Positions 60,372-60,398 of a stretch of 60,398 bases of DNA are shown here, piece by piece. Position numbers and translations under genes: made by a program. The stretch lies in contig ONKX01000009.1 in NCBI GenBank assembly GCA_900318555.1, positions 1 through 60,398 on the forward strand. The letters run 5' to 3'. How positions within the stretch are numbered: position 1 is the first letter of the stretch; every line of letters starts with the position of its first letter. Under the pieces are notes generated by a model. That model saw nothing but the letters and a program-made list of their open reading frames with translations, had not been told where the DNA came from and ran no database searches. This DNA comes from an uncultured Prevotellaceae bacterium. Lineage in GTDB: Bacteria; Bacteroidota; Bacteroidia; Bacteroidales; Bacteroidaceae.

Positions 60372-60398
60372 CATCATGATTTCCAGATAGGTTCTTTC

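Overview
The window reads as chromosome of a Bacteroidales bacterium, most likely Prevotella or a close relative (Segatella, Xylanibacter). The signs are a complete gldK-L-M-N/porP type IX secretion core, a SusC/SusD pair, a DUF4957/DUF5123-type surface lipoprotein, a PCMD lipoprotein, a flavodoxin/DUF2023 pair, many outer-membrane lipoproteins, and promoters of the Bacteroidetes kind (-7 TAnnTTTG, sometimes with TTTG about 20 nt upstream). Species cannot be fixed from sequence reading alone.

Layout. 0.3-0.4 kb: a CAU-anticodon tRNA on the minus strand with its terminator. 0.7-4.9 kb (+): Ca2+ P-type ATPase, ribF and a CPBP protease, joined by ATGA overlaps. 5-11.8 kb (-): topA, aroK, speA, argB, an ECF sigma factor and a small membrane protein, probably one long transcript. 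11.9-17.3 kb (+): GH140-like and GH78 + sialidase-like enzymes for pectin side chains. 17.3-22.5 kb: two divergent lipoproteins sharing a DYND signature. 22.5-23.0 kb: a convergent intergenic region with large inverted repeats. 23-31.9 kb (-): a free-standing B3/B4-domain protein, then a SusCD operon led by a secreted sugar isomerase-like protein and a DUF4957-like lipoprotein. 32-38.7 kb (-): a beta-barrel protein and the type IX secretion cluster porP-gldK-gldL-gldM-gldN. 38.8-43.5 kb (+): Xaa-Pro aminopeptidase and a second ECF sigma operon. 43.5-46.4 kb (-): beta-barrel, PCMD lipoprotein and an AraC regulator that lies divergent from a complete RND efflux operon (46.5-52 kb, +). 52-58.5 kb: LMW-PTP, a Cthe_2159-like beta-helix protein with a small secreted partner, a truncated gene, a His-rich secreted protein, a glutathione peroxidase-nitroreductase fusion, flavodoxin and DUF2023. 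58.5-60.4 kb: tcdA, then the C-terminal stub of a tyrosine integrase and two excisionase-like HTH genes, the edge of a mobile element.

The most unusual feature is not one gene. At least eighteen short tandem arrays, almost all with a 7-nt unit (a few 8 or 9), are scattered through the window: in intergenic gaps, across start and stop codons, and in frame inside protein-coding genes (six in the Ca2+ ATPase, two plus a start-codon array in the aminopeptidase, one each in TolC, the AraC regulator and the RND adaptor signal peptide). A 7-nt unit read in three frames gives a 7-residue peptide repeat, so the inserts appear as EVRGERL, MVNGQCS or STFNVQC-like peptides. Similar units also build the arms of the inverted repeat at 22.7-23.0 kb.
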